DNA of 64,000 nucleotides from Deltaproteobacteria bacterium (GTDB lineage: Bacteria; Myxococcota; Kuafuiibacteriia; Kuafuiibacteriales; Kuafuiibacteriaceae): the NCBI GenBank assembly GCA_016713425.1, contig JADJPE010000005.1, positions 2,480,001 to 2,544,000 of the forward strand. Direction: 5' to 3'. Both the position numbers and the translations under genes were made by a program. Under the pieces are notes generated by a model that saw only the letters and a program-made list of their open reading frames with translations, did no database searches and was not told the DNA's origin. Of the stretch, positions 36,547 to 44,631 are shown piece by piece. Numbering within the stretch: position 1 is the stretch's first letter; the number at the start of each line of letters is the position of its first letter.

Positions 36547-38835
36547 ATGGGTGCGGAGACCGTGCGGCTCGGTTCGAACGAGCTGCTGATCCGACTCGCC
36601 TCTGGGGGCGCAGCGAACGTCTTCTTGGTGCGCGAACTCGAGGGCGCGCACGCCGGACGCCTCCTCGCGCTCAAGATCTTGCTCCCTCAGCTCTCCGCCA
36701 ACGAAGACTTTCTTCGAATGTTTTTCTCCGAGGCACGGATCGCCTCACGTCTAAGTCATGAAAATATCGTAGCCATTGCCGGCTTTGGCCAGGTCCAAGG
36801 CATTCATTGCATGGCGATGGAGTACGTGTTTGGCGCGAGTTTGTCGCAGGTGCTCCGCGCATCGGCTCGAGCCCGAAAACCGCTCACCGTCGGTGTGCTG
36901 CTGCGTATTACGGCCTCGGTTTGTGATGCGCTCCATTTCGCGCATGAGCTGCTCGACGAAAATGGCGCACAACTCGGCCTGGTGCATCGCGATGTCACGC
37001 CTCAGAACATCCTGATTGGGTTCAACGGCATTCCAAAACTGACCGACTTCGGGATTGCGAAGGCAACCAATCGTGGCTGGGAGACGCAGGCGGGTATCGT
37101 CAAGGGCAAGTTCTCTTACATGTCTCCGGAGCAGGCGCTCGGCAAGATGGTCGATCGTCGCTCCGATATCTTCGGGGCCGGCATCGTGCTTTGGGAGGCA
37201 CTGACCGGGCGAGACCTTTTTCGGGGCACGACGCCGATGGAAGTGCTGACGGCGATTCAGGAGCAGAAGATCGTCCCACCCAGCAAGGTCGTGCCCGGGC
37301 TAACGCCCATCGTAGACCCCATCGTCATGAAGGCGCTTCGGCGCTCACCCCGCTCTCGCTATGCGACGGCGGCGGAGATGAAGGCCGACATCGAGGAGCT
37401 GATCACGAAGGCGGGCGTTCAGATCGACAAGGACACCATCTCGAGGGAGTTTGCGTCGATATACGGTCCCGAGATTGCCGAGCGGGCGGTCGCGCTGAGG
37501 GCGGCGATGGATGGCCACGCTGACGTCGAGCACCTCGCCAAGGTTCTTGGGGGACAAGTTCTGAACCCGAAGCATCTCCCGATCGTGGCGGGGGGGCTGA
37601 ACGATCCCGATCCACTCGGGCTCTTCTCTGAACACACACCGCCCGCCGACCGGGTCGAGCGGGGGCGGGCGCCGGAAGGAAGCCTACTGCCTGCCCGCCC
37701 CGAGAAGCCGTTCACGAGCACGTTCACAGCCGAGGACATCGAAGTCGTCGAGAGCGTCGAGTCGGAGGTCGAGGACATCCGCGCGCTCGAGACTGCACGG
37801 GAAGCGCCGCCGTCATCGACGGACTCCATCCTCGACAGCCGGGACATCGAAGGATGGAACGACGCGACCTCTCGCCTGGTTCCGGAGGATGAGCTCCTCT
37901 CGCTTCTTTCGGAAGGCGACGTGAAGAAGGGTGTTGTACCGCCAACCTTCGCGGAGCGTTTCGAGGAGAAGATGCCGACGGTTTCGAACGAGGGCGGGAA
38001 AGCGCGATTCGGTGAAGAGGAGGCGACCCTTGGGATGGGCGCGTCGTTCAGGCCCGCGGATGTTCGGGAGCTCGAGCGTAGACTTCCGCCTCGCCCAAAG
38101 GCGCGGGACATCGTCCCCGTGCGGTCGATTCCGCGCGCGCCTTCGCTCGACCTCGACCCCGACCACGCACGCCGTTCTTCGCATCGACCGCTCCCGCGCG
38201 CGCCGTCCTTGGACATGGACGGAGAATTGACGCCTCAGCCGGTTCTGGGCCTTGGTCATGGTCGTGGGAACGTGCTCGAACCCATCGTTGTTTCGTCGGT
38301 GCGCGTTGCTTCGCTCTCGAAAACGCCCGCGCCACCGAGAGTGCGTGACGACTCGCCGCCGCCCAAGAACAGCAACGAGCCGACTGAGGACCCAGAGGCC
38401 GTGGTGCCTCGAAACGACACACCCAGCGTGGCCCGCTCGAGTCTCGAAGGCGAGCCGCGGTCCTGGCCTCCCGCAATCGACGCTGAGCCCACGCCCTTGT
38501 TGCCCTCGCCGGAGCCTGAGCGCCCGCGGTCCTCCTGGTCCTCCGTGATCACACCCGCGGCGAATCGAGATGCTCGAGACGAGGCCGCGATGGCTTCGCC
38601 GCCTCCGGCCTCTTTGTCTTCGCTCAACCTGCACGGCCCGGCGGCTGACGTTCCACAGTCATCGGCTGAGAGTCAGGCGGCGTTCGGACCGATCGAGGCC
38701 TATCGATCGGAGCCTGGCGTGCGGATCGCGCCGGGGGTGCTGTTTTTGCTCATGGTTGGAATTCTTGGGGTCGGTCTCGCGATGGGGATCCTTCTCGAGC
38801 GGTATGGTCTTATTGCGCGCGTTCTTGGTCCATAG
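36547..38835 (+). CDS. Ser/Thr protein kinase with C-terminal membrane anchor
   Basis: A 762-residue kinase. Kinase domain about 10-285 with a glycine loop that reads LASGGAANVFLV, lysine in LALKIL, HRDVTPQNI, DFGIAK and KGKFSYMSPEQ, so it should be active. A long acidic and proline-rich linker (about 310-725) with many Ser/Thr follows; a single hydrophobic helix at the very C-terminus (VLFLLMVGILGVGLAMGILL) makes it tail-anchored, with the kinase inside the cell. ATG 36547 starts at the domain edge. Myxobacteria carry many kinases of this architecture. No substrate is evident; the deoxyhypusine-synthase-like gene is next, 76 bp away. Confidence 0.92.
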   Translation: MGAETVRLGSNELLIRLASGGAANVFLVRELEGAHAGRLLALKILLPQLSANEDFLRMFFSEARIASRLSHENIVAIAGFGQVQGIHCMAMEYVFGASLSQVLRASARARKPLTVGVLLRITASVCDALHFAHELLDENGAQLGLVHRDVTPQNILIGFNGIPKLTDFGIAKATNRGWETQAGIVKGKFSYMSPEQALGKMVDRRSDIFGAGIVLWEALTGRDLFRGTTPMEVLTAIQEQKIVPPSKVVPGLTPIVDPIVMKALRRSPRSRYATAAEMKADIEELITKAGVQIDKDTISREFASIYGPEIAERAVALRAAMDGHADVEHLAKVLGGQVLNPKHLPIVAGGLNDPDPLGLFSEHTPPADRVERGRAPEGSLLPARPEKPFTSTFTAEDIEVVESVESEVEDIRALETAREAPPSSTDSILDSRDIEGWNDATSRLVPEDELLSLLSEGDVKKGVVPPTFAERFEEKMPTVSNEGGKARFGEEEATLGMGASFRPADVRELERRLPPRPKARDIVPVRSIPRAPSLDLDPDHARRSSHRPLPRAPSLDMDGELTPQPVLGLGHGRGNVLEPIVVSSVRVASLSKTPAPPRVRDDSPPPKNSNEPTEDPEAVVPRNDTPSVARSSLEGEPRSWPPAIDAEPTPLLPSPEPERPRSSWSSVITPAANRDARDEAAMASPPPASLSSLNLHGPAADVPQSSAESQAAFGPIEAYRSEPGVRIAPGVLFLLMVGILGVGLAMGILLERYGLIARVLGP

Positions 38836-38911
38836 GTGAACCGTGTGCCAGACCGGGTCCGCCTTTCTTTGGGCTCGACAACGAAGACACCCCTGGTAGG
38901 GTGAGTGGGGC

Positions 38912-39934
38912 ATGGTGACCTCCGACTTCCCGATCCTCGAGTTTGTGCTTCGGAACTATAAGAACTTCAATGCGCGGGCCACGCGCGACGCGTTGGTCGC
39001 CTATTGGCAGCACATCCGCGCCGGAGGCAAGATGTTCTGGTCCGTCGCGGGTGCGATGTCGTCTGCCCAGCTCGGTATCGTGCTGGCGCCCGCGATTCGC
39101 AACGGGCTCATCCACGGGATGTCGGTCACGGGGGCCAACCTCGAGGAATCGCTTTTCCGGTTGGTCGCTCACCACAGCTACAAGGACTTTCCGAATTATC
39201 GCTATCTCACGAAGGCCGACGATACCGAGATCCTCAACCAAAGGATGCGTCGCGTCACCGACACGAGCATTCCGGAGGACGAAGCGTTTCGCGTCGTCGA
39301 GAGCATCATCTCGCCGCTTTGGAAGCGTGCCACGGAGAGCAAACAGAGGCGCTTTTGGCATGAGTACTTCTACGCGATGATTCAGGCGGTTCCCGCCGAC
39401 AAGCATGAAGGCAGAGCCGAGGACTGTTGGCTCCTTGCGGCCGCGAAGGCTTCGCTGCCGATGGTCGTACCTGGCTATGAGGATTCGACGTTCGGGAACA
39501 TCTTTGCGGCGAGTGTAAAAGAAAAGGAGAACGACGCGTCGATCGTGAAGTCCGGCATCGAGTACATGGCGCAGTTTTACGACCAGTACCGAGAGCTCTC
39601 GGCCGGGAAGGGCGTTGGCTTCTTCCAAATCGGCGGAGGCATCGCGGGCGACTTCCCGATCTGCGTCGTGCCGTCCATCAAGTATGATCTCGGCCATGAG
39701 GATGTGAAGCCATGGGCCTACTTCTGTCAGATCTCCGACTCGACGACTTCGTATGGGTCCTATTCGGGGGCGACGCCGAACGAGAAGATTACATGGGACA
39801 AGCTCACGGAAGACACGCCGATGTTCGTCATTGAGTCTGATGCGACCATCGTGGCGCCGCTGATCCTTAGTGCCCTGCTCGAGTGCAAGAGGCGTCCCGA
39901 TGAAGCGGACGCGATCATCAACGCCGCCCGATAA
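38912..39934 (+). CDS. Deoxyhypusine synthase-like protein
   Basis: A 340-residue DHS-family protein. Landmarks are GAMSSAQLGIVLAPAIRNG, HGMSVTGANLEESL (nucleotide-binding region), GGGIAGDF and YGSYSGATPNEKITWDKL, where the lysine of WDKL matches the position of the catalytic lysine in eukaryotic and archaeal DHS. True DHS transfers the aminobutyl group of spermidine to eIF5A; bacteria lack eIF5A, and bacterial relatives are thought to act in polyamine chemistry such as homospermidine formation. No polyamine gene is near. Start ATG 38912 gives a normal N-terminus. Confidence 0.88.
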   Translation: MVTSDFPILEFVLRNYKNFNARATRDALVAYWQHIRAGGKMFWSVAGAMSSAQLGIVLAPAIRNGLIHGMSVTGANLEESLFRLVAHHSYKDFPNYRYLTKADDTEILNQRMRRVTDTSIPEDEAFRVVESIISPLWKRATESKQRRFWHEYFYAMIQAVPADKHEGRAEDCWLLAAAKASLPMVVPGYEDSTFGNIFAASVKEKENDASIVKSGIEYMAQFYDQYRELSAGKGVGFFQIGGGIAGDFPICVVPSIKYDLGHEDVKPWAYFCQISDSTTSYGSYSGATPNEKITWDKLTEDTPMFVIESDATIVAPLILSALLECKRRPDEADAIINAAR

Positions 39935-40400
39935 TCATCAGGCTGGAGCTTGTCGGGAATCGGAGGCTTCGTTGACGGCGGCCGAGGTCTCGCAGCCGGT
40001 CGAGAAGGACCCGGTGCGACGGCTGCAGCACTTCGAAACTAGGCCCGTGCACCTCATTGGGGCCCCACAACCGCATTGATTTCAAGAGACCGCCTTCGTT
40101 CCCCAAAGTCCTTCTCGACCGGCTGCGGGACCCCGTCCACCTCAGCACAGCGCACGCGATTCGCGCCATGATGGGGGATGAAGGCTCGTCGGATGTATTG
40201 GTGACGATGATCTAATGGAGTTCGCGTATCTCGAGTCATAGGGTGGCGCTGGATTCGGAGGCATCGATCGCAGAGCCGAGAAGATTCGTGCGACGAAGGT
40301 TTCATCGCCCGGCGGTCGACGACCTCCTTCTCCGACGACCTCTCCCAAGACGTTTCGATACGCGACGCGCTCGCAGCACTTCCCATTTCAGACACGCGTT
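39935..40400. other. Gap with gene debris between the DHS-like gene and the caspase remnant
   Basis: No intact gene. A 25-bp inverted repeat with one mismatch lies inside. Short frames on both strands read VLLDRLRD through the two arms: on the plus strand in KVLLDRLRDPVHLSTA and on the minus strand in RVLLDRLRDLG. A plus-strand open stretch of about 45 codons ends at 40215 but has no start. It looks like debris of duplicated coding sequence. Confidence 0.5.
39986..40132. repeat. 25-bp inverted repeat with 97-bp spacer
   Basis: Arms 39986-40010 and 40108-40132 are reverse complements except for one base; the inner 19 bp are perfect. No transposase frame lies between the arms and no target duplication is obvious. 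Confidence 0.9.
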
Positions 40401-41077
40401 ACTCACGCGCCGACGGCAGCGTGTCGAGGTCGACGCTCACGATCTGTGGATCGAGCGTACCGGGCTGCATGTTCCGGCCGGCTTCATCTGATGCGCGAAG
40501 AGAATCCGACGGTCACCGCTGGTCACCTCGATGCGCCCCACGAGAACACAGAACCGCCGGACGACGCCGACTCAAACGACTGCTCAGACGACGCACTCGA
40601 TACGATGATGACCTGTCCGCGTGTTTCATCATGGTCAGCGCGAACCAGGAACGGCGCCGCGTCTCGACTCCCTTTCGAGCGCAAGATTCCAGCGGATTGG
40701 CATGCATCGACGATCAGGATCTTCGTCTTTGCGCGCAGCTCGTCGACGGCGGCGAGAAGCTCCGCCGTCGGTAGCGAGGTCCTCGACATGTGGAGGCACT
40801 CCGGGTCAGCGTGGCCCGAGTAGTAGAAGACAAAGAGCGACAGCTCCCGCCCTTGGAGGCCACGAATGGCTTCCAGAAGCTTGCTCGCGGGCTCGTTCCG
40901 AAGACCGCTCACTCGGTCTCGATCGAAGTTGCCAAGGTCAATGCGCGGGCAGGACGGCCTCGAGGAAGGTGCGTCTGCCACCTTGAAGTCGAGCCCGCGT
41001 GGTGGTAGCGACCGCGATGGGGGGACTTGGACTTGGGACGAGCCGCCCGGGCGATCACTCGCTGAAGTCTTGGACAA
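40401..41077 (-). pseudogene. Broken caspase-like (C14) protease gene
   Basis: The main open frame (40523-41077) encodes a caspase p20-like region: FVFYYSGHAD with the catalytic histidine (codon 40811-40813) and ILIVDACQSA with the catalytic cysteine (codon 40700-40702), followed by VIIVSSASSEQSFES. The N-terminal strand and helix of the fold are missing or scrambled, the only start is a TTG, and the frame stops just after GGSVF, where the family continues. Another frame goes on with RIEVTSGDRRILFAHQMKPAG and a third with PGTLDPQIVSVDL to a stop at 40401. I read this as a decayed gene with at least two frameshifts. Confidence 0.6.
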
Positions 41078-41100
41078 GCACCCAAGGAAGGAACCGTCAC

Positions 41101-41844
41101 ATGCATCGACCCAACTGGATTACGCAGCACACCAAACTCACCGCGTTGACGATCGGAGCCGCGTTGATTCTTGGCGCATGTTCGGACGACAAGGTGAAGA
41201 CACCCAGCGACGCAGGGACGCAGGACGTAGGGACACAGGACGTAGGGACACAGGACGCGGAGACCAACAACGATGCCGGCGCCGGCGATTCGGGAACTCC
41301 GGACGCCGCCGTGAGCAATCCATACAACAGCGTCGCGGCTATCCACGCCTTCTTCGACGGGAAGACGATGACGATGGAAGGCGACGCGCTTCCAAGTGCG
41401 TCCTTGGGCGTCAGCGAGAACATCAACCTGGGCGCGGCCACACAGTGCTATCACAAAGTGACGATCGAACTGAAGTCGGGCCCGACGATGGCGGTCGCGA
41501 GCGAGCTCGGAACGCTCCTCGATGCCCCAGATCTCTACAGCGTCGGAACCTGCGATCGCACGACGGCCTCCCAGACGGTGAGCTTCGAGACGACCGCCAT
41601 GCTCTTTGAGAACGTCGCTTCGGACGGCGGCTGCTTTGACCTGACCGCCACGTATCCTGGCTTCACCCAGGAAGGTCGCGGCATGATTGCGGCGGACGGA
41701 ACCAAGCTCTATCTCGAGATGTACACGGCGACCCAAGCGACCGGAAATCGCTGTGCAGACGGCGTACCGGGAAGCGATGGAGTCATGGTGGGTGGCGTCG
41801 CTTTCGATGGCGCCAATGCTCTTCAAGTCTACACCCTCGACTGA
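41101..41844 (+). CDS. Lipoprotein, first gene of the kinase operon
   Basis: A 247-residue lipoprotein: basic start (MHRPNWITQHTK), hydrophobic core and lipobox LILGAC. A GTQDVGTQDVGTQDAE repeat and Asp/Ala linker follow, then a beta-rich domain with four cysteines (ATQCYHK, VGTCDRT, GGCFDL, GNRCADG) that probably pair after export. I recognise no family. ATG 41101 has an AAGGA about eight bases upstream. It is 23 bp before the beta-barrel gene and heads a four-gene plus-strand operon. An outer-membrane or periplasmic binding role is inference. Confidence 0.8.
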   Translation: MHRPNWITQHTKLTALTIGAALILGACSDDKVKTPSDAGTQDVGTQDVGTQDAETNNDAGAGDSGTPDAAVSNPYNSVAAIHAFFDGKTMTMEGDALPSASLGVSENINLGAATQCYHKVTIELKSGPTMAVASELGTLLDAPDLYSVGTCDRTTASQTVSFETTAMLFENVASDGGCFDLTATYPGFTQEGRGMIAADGTKLYLEMYTATQATGNRCADGVPGSDGVMVGGVAFDGANALQVYTLD

Positions 41845-41867
41845 CACCCAGAGCGCGCGCGCAGGAC

Positions 41868-43508
41868 ATGCAGTGGTACATCGCGGTATGGATGGCATGC
41901 GTGGTCGCAGCACTCCCGGTGCGTCGCGGCCACGCGACAGAGGGCCCGGTGCCCAGTCGCCATTTCGCGGAGTGGTTTGATAGCCGGGATCGAAGCGAAG
42001 ACGGACTCCTCCACCAGTTTCGCCTCATCAACTATTTCTTCGTTCGCGGAATCGCTTCGAACACGAGATCGGATCCGATCGGTACGCGCGGATTGTCGTT
42101 AGGGCCGATAGGAAGGCCCACAACACCCGTAGGCGACGGCGAAGCGTTCCTTGCCGAGCAACGCTGGATCCCGATCCTCTCGGCAACGCCGTTCTTCACC
42201 GACGGCTGGGGCGAGTTTCGAGCCATGTTCGAGATTGATGCGACATGGGCGTTCGCTGCCAACGGCGTCCAGCCTAACCAGGGCGCAGGCTTTGGGTCGC
42301 GACAGGTCAATATACAGACCAAAGATGTTTACGCGGCCATCTTTCCGACCCAGGATCCTTCCGAGCTTTCGATCCTCATCGGCACCCAACCGCTCTTCGA
42401 CTCGATCTACAACCCGCACACGACGCCACCGTTCGAACTCATCAACAGCGGGTACAAGCTGAGCGTGTTGGGCGGCGACGCGACCGGCATTGCCGCCTAC
42501 GGTGAGCTCTTTGGCGTCCTCGGCAAGCTCGCGTTCGTACCTCTGACCGTTTCCCAGCCCAACAAGGCGGAGAACGGCGATCCAGGCTTCGCGTTCGCAT
42601 ACTTGACGACCCTCGACGCTGGACTCTTCGTACAGCCAGGTACGTTTCTTGGATTGACGTATTGGTACTTGCGCGACGACACCGAAGGCCTCGGGTTTGC
42701 CGTCGAAGGCTTGGTTCGAAGTGGTCCGTCGTCGCTTGGACTTGCAGCACTCAACGGACACGGAGCGATGAACATCTCACGCCCCAGAGGCTATGTTCAC
42801 TACCTTGGCTTCAACTTTCACCACAACCTGCGCTTTCACACCGGCCCGCTATCGGCTTCGGGCTTCGTGTTGGTCAATTCGGGTCGGTTCAAGGCAAGAG
42901 ACGACCGATCACCAAACCCGAACGTCCGCATCTTGGGCGTCGCAGCAAACCTCGAAGCAAACTACAACTACGGAAAGACCCCTGACGATACGCTCTCGCT
43001 CGAGTTGATGGGCACGAATGGCGACGACGATCCCACCGACGACATCCAACGAGGTCCCTTCACGCTGAACAACTACGGACTTGCTTCGGCAACCTGGGTT
43101 GACACAAAAACGCTCATTCTGTTTCCCTTTTCGAGCACCGCGACCAACTACAACGGCGCGGTCAACGACATACACAACCAAGGCTATGGCGTCGTCGCGA
43201 TCATAGGAAGCGCGTCGCATGACTTCATCCCGTACAAGCTCAACCTCAAGCTGGGCATCGCCACCGGCATGTCCTTCGCCAAACCGAAGCACTTCGCCGC
43301 AGAAGAGTCTTCTGACGCCTCCAGCGGAAAGCGGGGTCGCATGATCGGCACGGAGCTCAACGTGGAGATGAAGTATCACATTCGTTACGCCATGACGGTC
43401 GGCGTTCACGCGGCGGTTTTGCTCAAAGGCGACTTCTATCACGAGAGCCCCTACGTCGTTGCGACGCCGTGGGCCGCCTTTACGACGTTTACTTGGGTGT
43501 TGTTCTAG
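41868..43508 (+). CDS. Predicted outer-membrane beta-barrel protein
   Basis: A 546-residue exported protein with a signal peptide (MQWYIAVWMACVVAALPV, cut near HATEG). The remainder has alternating hydrophobic strands with many aromatic residues (LTYWYLRDD; GYVHYLGFNFHHNLRFH; ATWVDTKTLILFPFSS) and ends in FTTFTWVLF, the aromatic C-terminal signal of barrel proteins. No conserved enzymatic motif is seen. It sits between a lipoprotein and a lipid-anchored hydrolase, 1 bp before the latter, so an outer-membrane channel or receptor within the operon is likely. Confidence 0.78.
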   Translation: MQWYIAVWMACVVAALPVRRGHATEGPVPSRHFAEWFDSRDRSEDGLLHQFRLINYFFVRGIASNTRSDPIGTRGLSLGPIGRPTTPVGDGEAFLAEQRWIPILSATPFFTDGWGEFRAMFEIDATWAFAANGVQPNQGAGFGSRQVNIQTKDVYAAIFPTQDPSELSILIGTQPLFDSIYNPHTTPPFELINSGYKLSVLGGDATGIAAYGELFGVLGKLAFVPLTVSQPNKAENGDPGFAFAYLTTLDAGLFVQPGTFLGLTYWYLRDDTEGLGFAVEGLVRSGPSSLGLAALNGHGAMNISRPRGYVHYLGFNFHHNLRFHTGPLSASGFVLVNSGRFKARDDRSPNPNVRILGVAANLEANYNYGKTPDDTLSLELMGTNGDDDPTDDIQRGPFTLNNYGLASATWVDTKTLILFPFSSTATNYNGAVNDIHNQGYGVVAIIGSASHDFIPYKLNLKLGIATGMSFAKPKHFAAEESSDASSGKRGRMIGTELNVEMKYHIRYAMTVGVHAAVLLKGDFYHESPYVVATPWAAFTTFTWVLF

Positions 43509-43509
43509 C

Positions 43510-44631
43510 ATGGGCACAGCACGCCACATCTTCTCCCTGCTTCTTCTGGTCGGCGTTCGCGTTGGGGTCGGCGTTTGCGTCGGGGTCGGCGTCATCGCCA
43601 GCGTCGGCTGTGTGCATTCTTATCGAAGCGAAGCGCCGCTTTCATTTGACGAGATCTCGTACGTGGGGACGGCCTCCACGGCCGTCCAAACCTACCGGGT
43701 TGAGCTCGAGGATGCGCCCTCTCGGTACGGGATGACCAACGCGCTCGGGATATCGTACGTCGACCTCAATCCCTCGGGAGATCCGACGGTCGTCTTCGTG
43801 CACGGCCTCGGCGCATATGCGAAATGGTGGCGGTATCAGTTCGATGCCTTCGCGGCAGCTGGCTACCACGTGGTCGCGCTCGATCTTCCAGGTCACGGCG
43901 GTTCCGACAAGCCTGCCTCATTCCCTTACACGGCCGAGGCCATGGGAGACGTCGTCGTCGAGCTGCTCGATCGCATGGGCATCCGAGACCCGATCCTCAT
44001 CGGTCACAGCATGGGAGGCCAAGTACTCCTATCGCTCGCCATCCGCTTTCCGACGCTCGCGCGTGCGCTGGTGCTCACGTCGCCCGCAGGATTCGAACCT
44101 TATTCAGAACGCGAACGGGCGTGGTTTCGAAGCGCATACAGTGTCCGGCTCATGGAAGATGCTTCGGAGTACGCGGTCTGGCGCACGTATCGATACTTGA
44201 GCTTCAACCAATGGACGGACGCATTCGCGTGGATCATTGAGGAGCGCATGCGCCTGTCGAAGTCGGTCGGGCCGTTTCAGCAGCATTTGTATGCGATCAT
44301 CAAGAGCATTTGGGGTCTTTCACAGACGGACTTCGTTCGCGAGAATCTGGGTCAGATCCGCGCCCCGACCCTCATCATCTACGGAGAGGCGGACCGCCTC
44401 ATTCCGAATCCGTATCTCCACGGAGGTTCGACGGGTGCCATCATGGCGTATGGGCACGCGCACATTCCCCTCTCTGTCCTTACACCTCTAGCCGATTGTG
44501 GCCATGCGGTTCAGATTGACTGCTCGAGCAGGTACAATGCCACGGTTCTCGCGTGGCTCGCCTCGGCGCGCTCTCGAGGGAGCTTGCGCAAGGGGGACTC
44601 AGCGATTGGATCACCTGGGACCGCCAGATGA
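43510..44631 (+). CDS. Lipid-anchored alpha/beta hydrolase
   Basis: A 373-residue hydrolase. The N-terminus is a signal with a Val-Gly repeat (VGVRVGVGVCVGVGVIA) ending in SVGC, a plausible lipobox. Fold motifs: FVHGLGAYAKWW oxyanion loop, GHGGSD, nucleophile elbow GHSMGGQ, acid in YGEADRLI and a histidine in DCGHAVQ. It resembles epoxide-hydrolase/lipase-type enzymes; the substrate is unknown. ATG 43510 follows the barrel gene stop by one base; the 3' end overlaps the kinase gene by 26 bp. Coupled expression with the barrel and kinase is strongly implied. Confidence 0.85.
   Translation: MGTARHIFSLLLLVGVRVGVGVCVGVGVIASVGCVHSYRSEAPLSFDEISYVGTASTAVQTYRVELEDAPSRYGMTNALGISYVDLNPSGDPTVVFVHGLGAYAKWWRYQFDAFAAAGYHVVALDLPGHGGSDKPASFPYTAEAMGDVVVELLDRMGIRDPILIGHSMGGQVLLSLAIRFPTLARALVLTSPAGFEPYSERERAWFRSAYSVRLMEDASEYAVWRTYRYLSFNQWTDAFAWIIEERMRLSKSVGPFQQHLYAIIKSIWGLSQTDFVRENLGQIRAPTLIIYGEADRLIPNPYLHGGSTGAIMAYGHAHIPLSVLTPLADCGHAVQIDCSSRYNATVLAWLASARSRGSLRKGDSAIGSPGTAR
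44592..44597 (+). promoter_or_regulatory. Ribosome binding site supporting a TTG start
   Basis: GGGGGA, eight bases before TTG 44606, inside the end of the hydrolase gene. It is the best start signal for the kinase/AAA/TPR gene, which has no suitable ATG. Confidence 0.55.

Noticed and set aside
39986..40132. Insertion sequence bounded by the 25-bp inverted repeat
   Set aside because: Only 97 bp lie between the arms, with no transposase frame and no visible target duplication, so I list it as an inverted repeat only.
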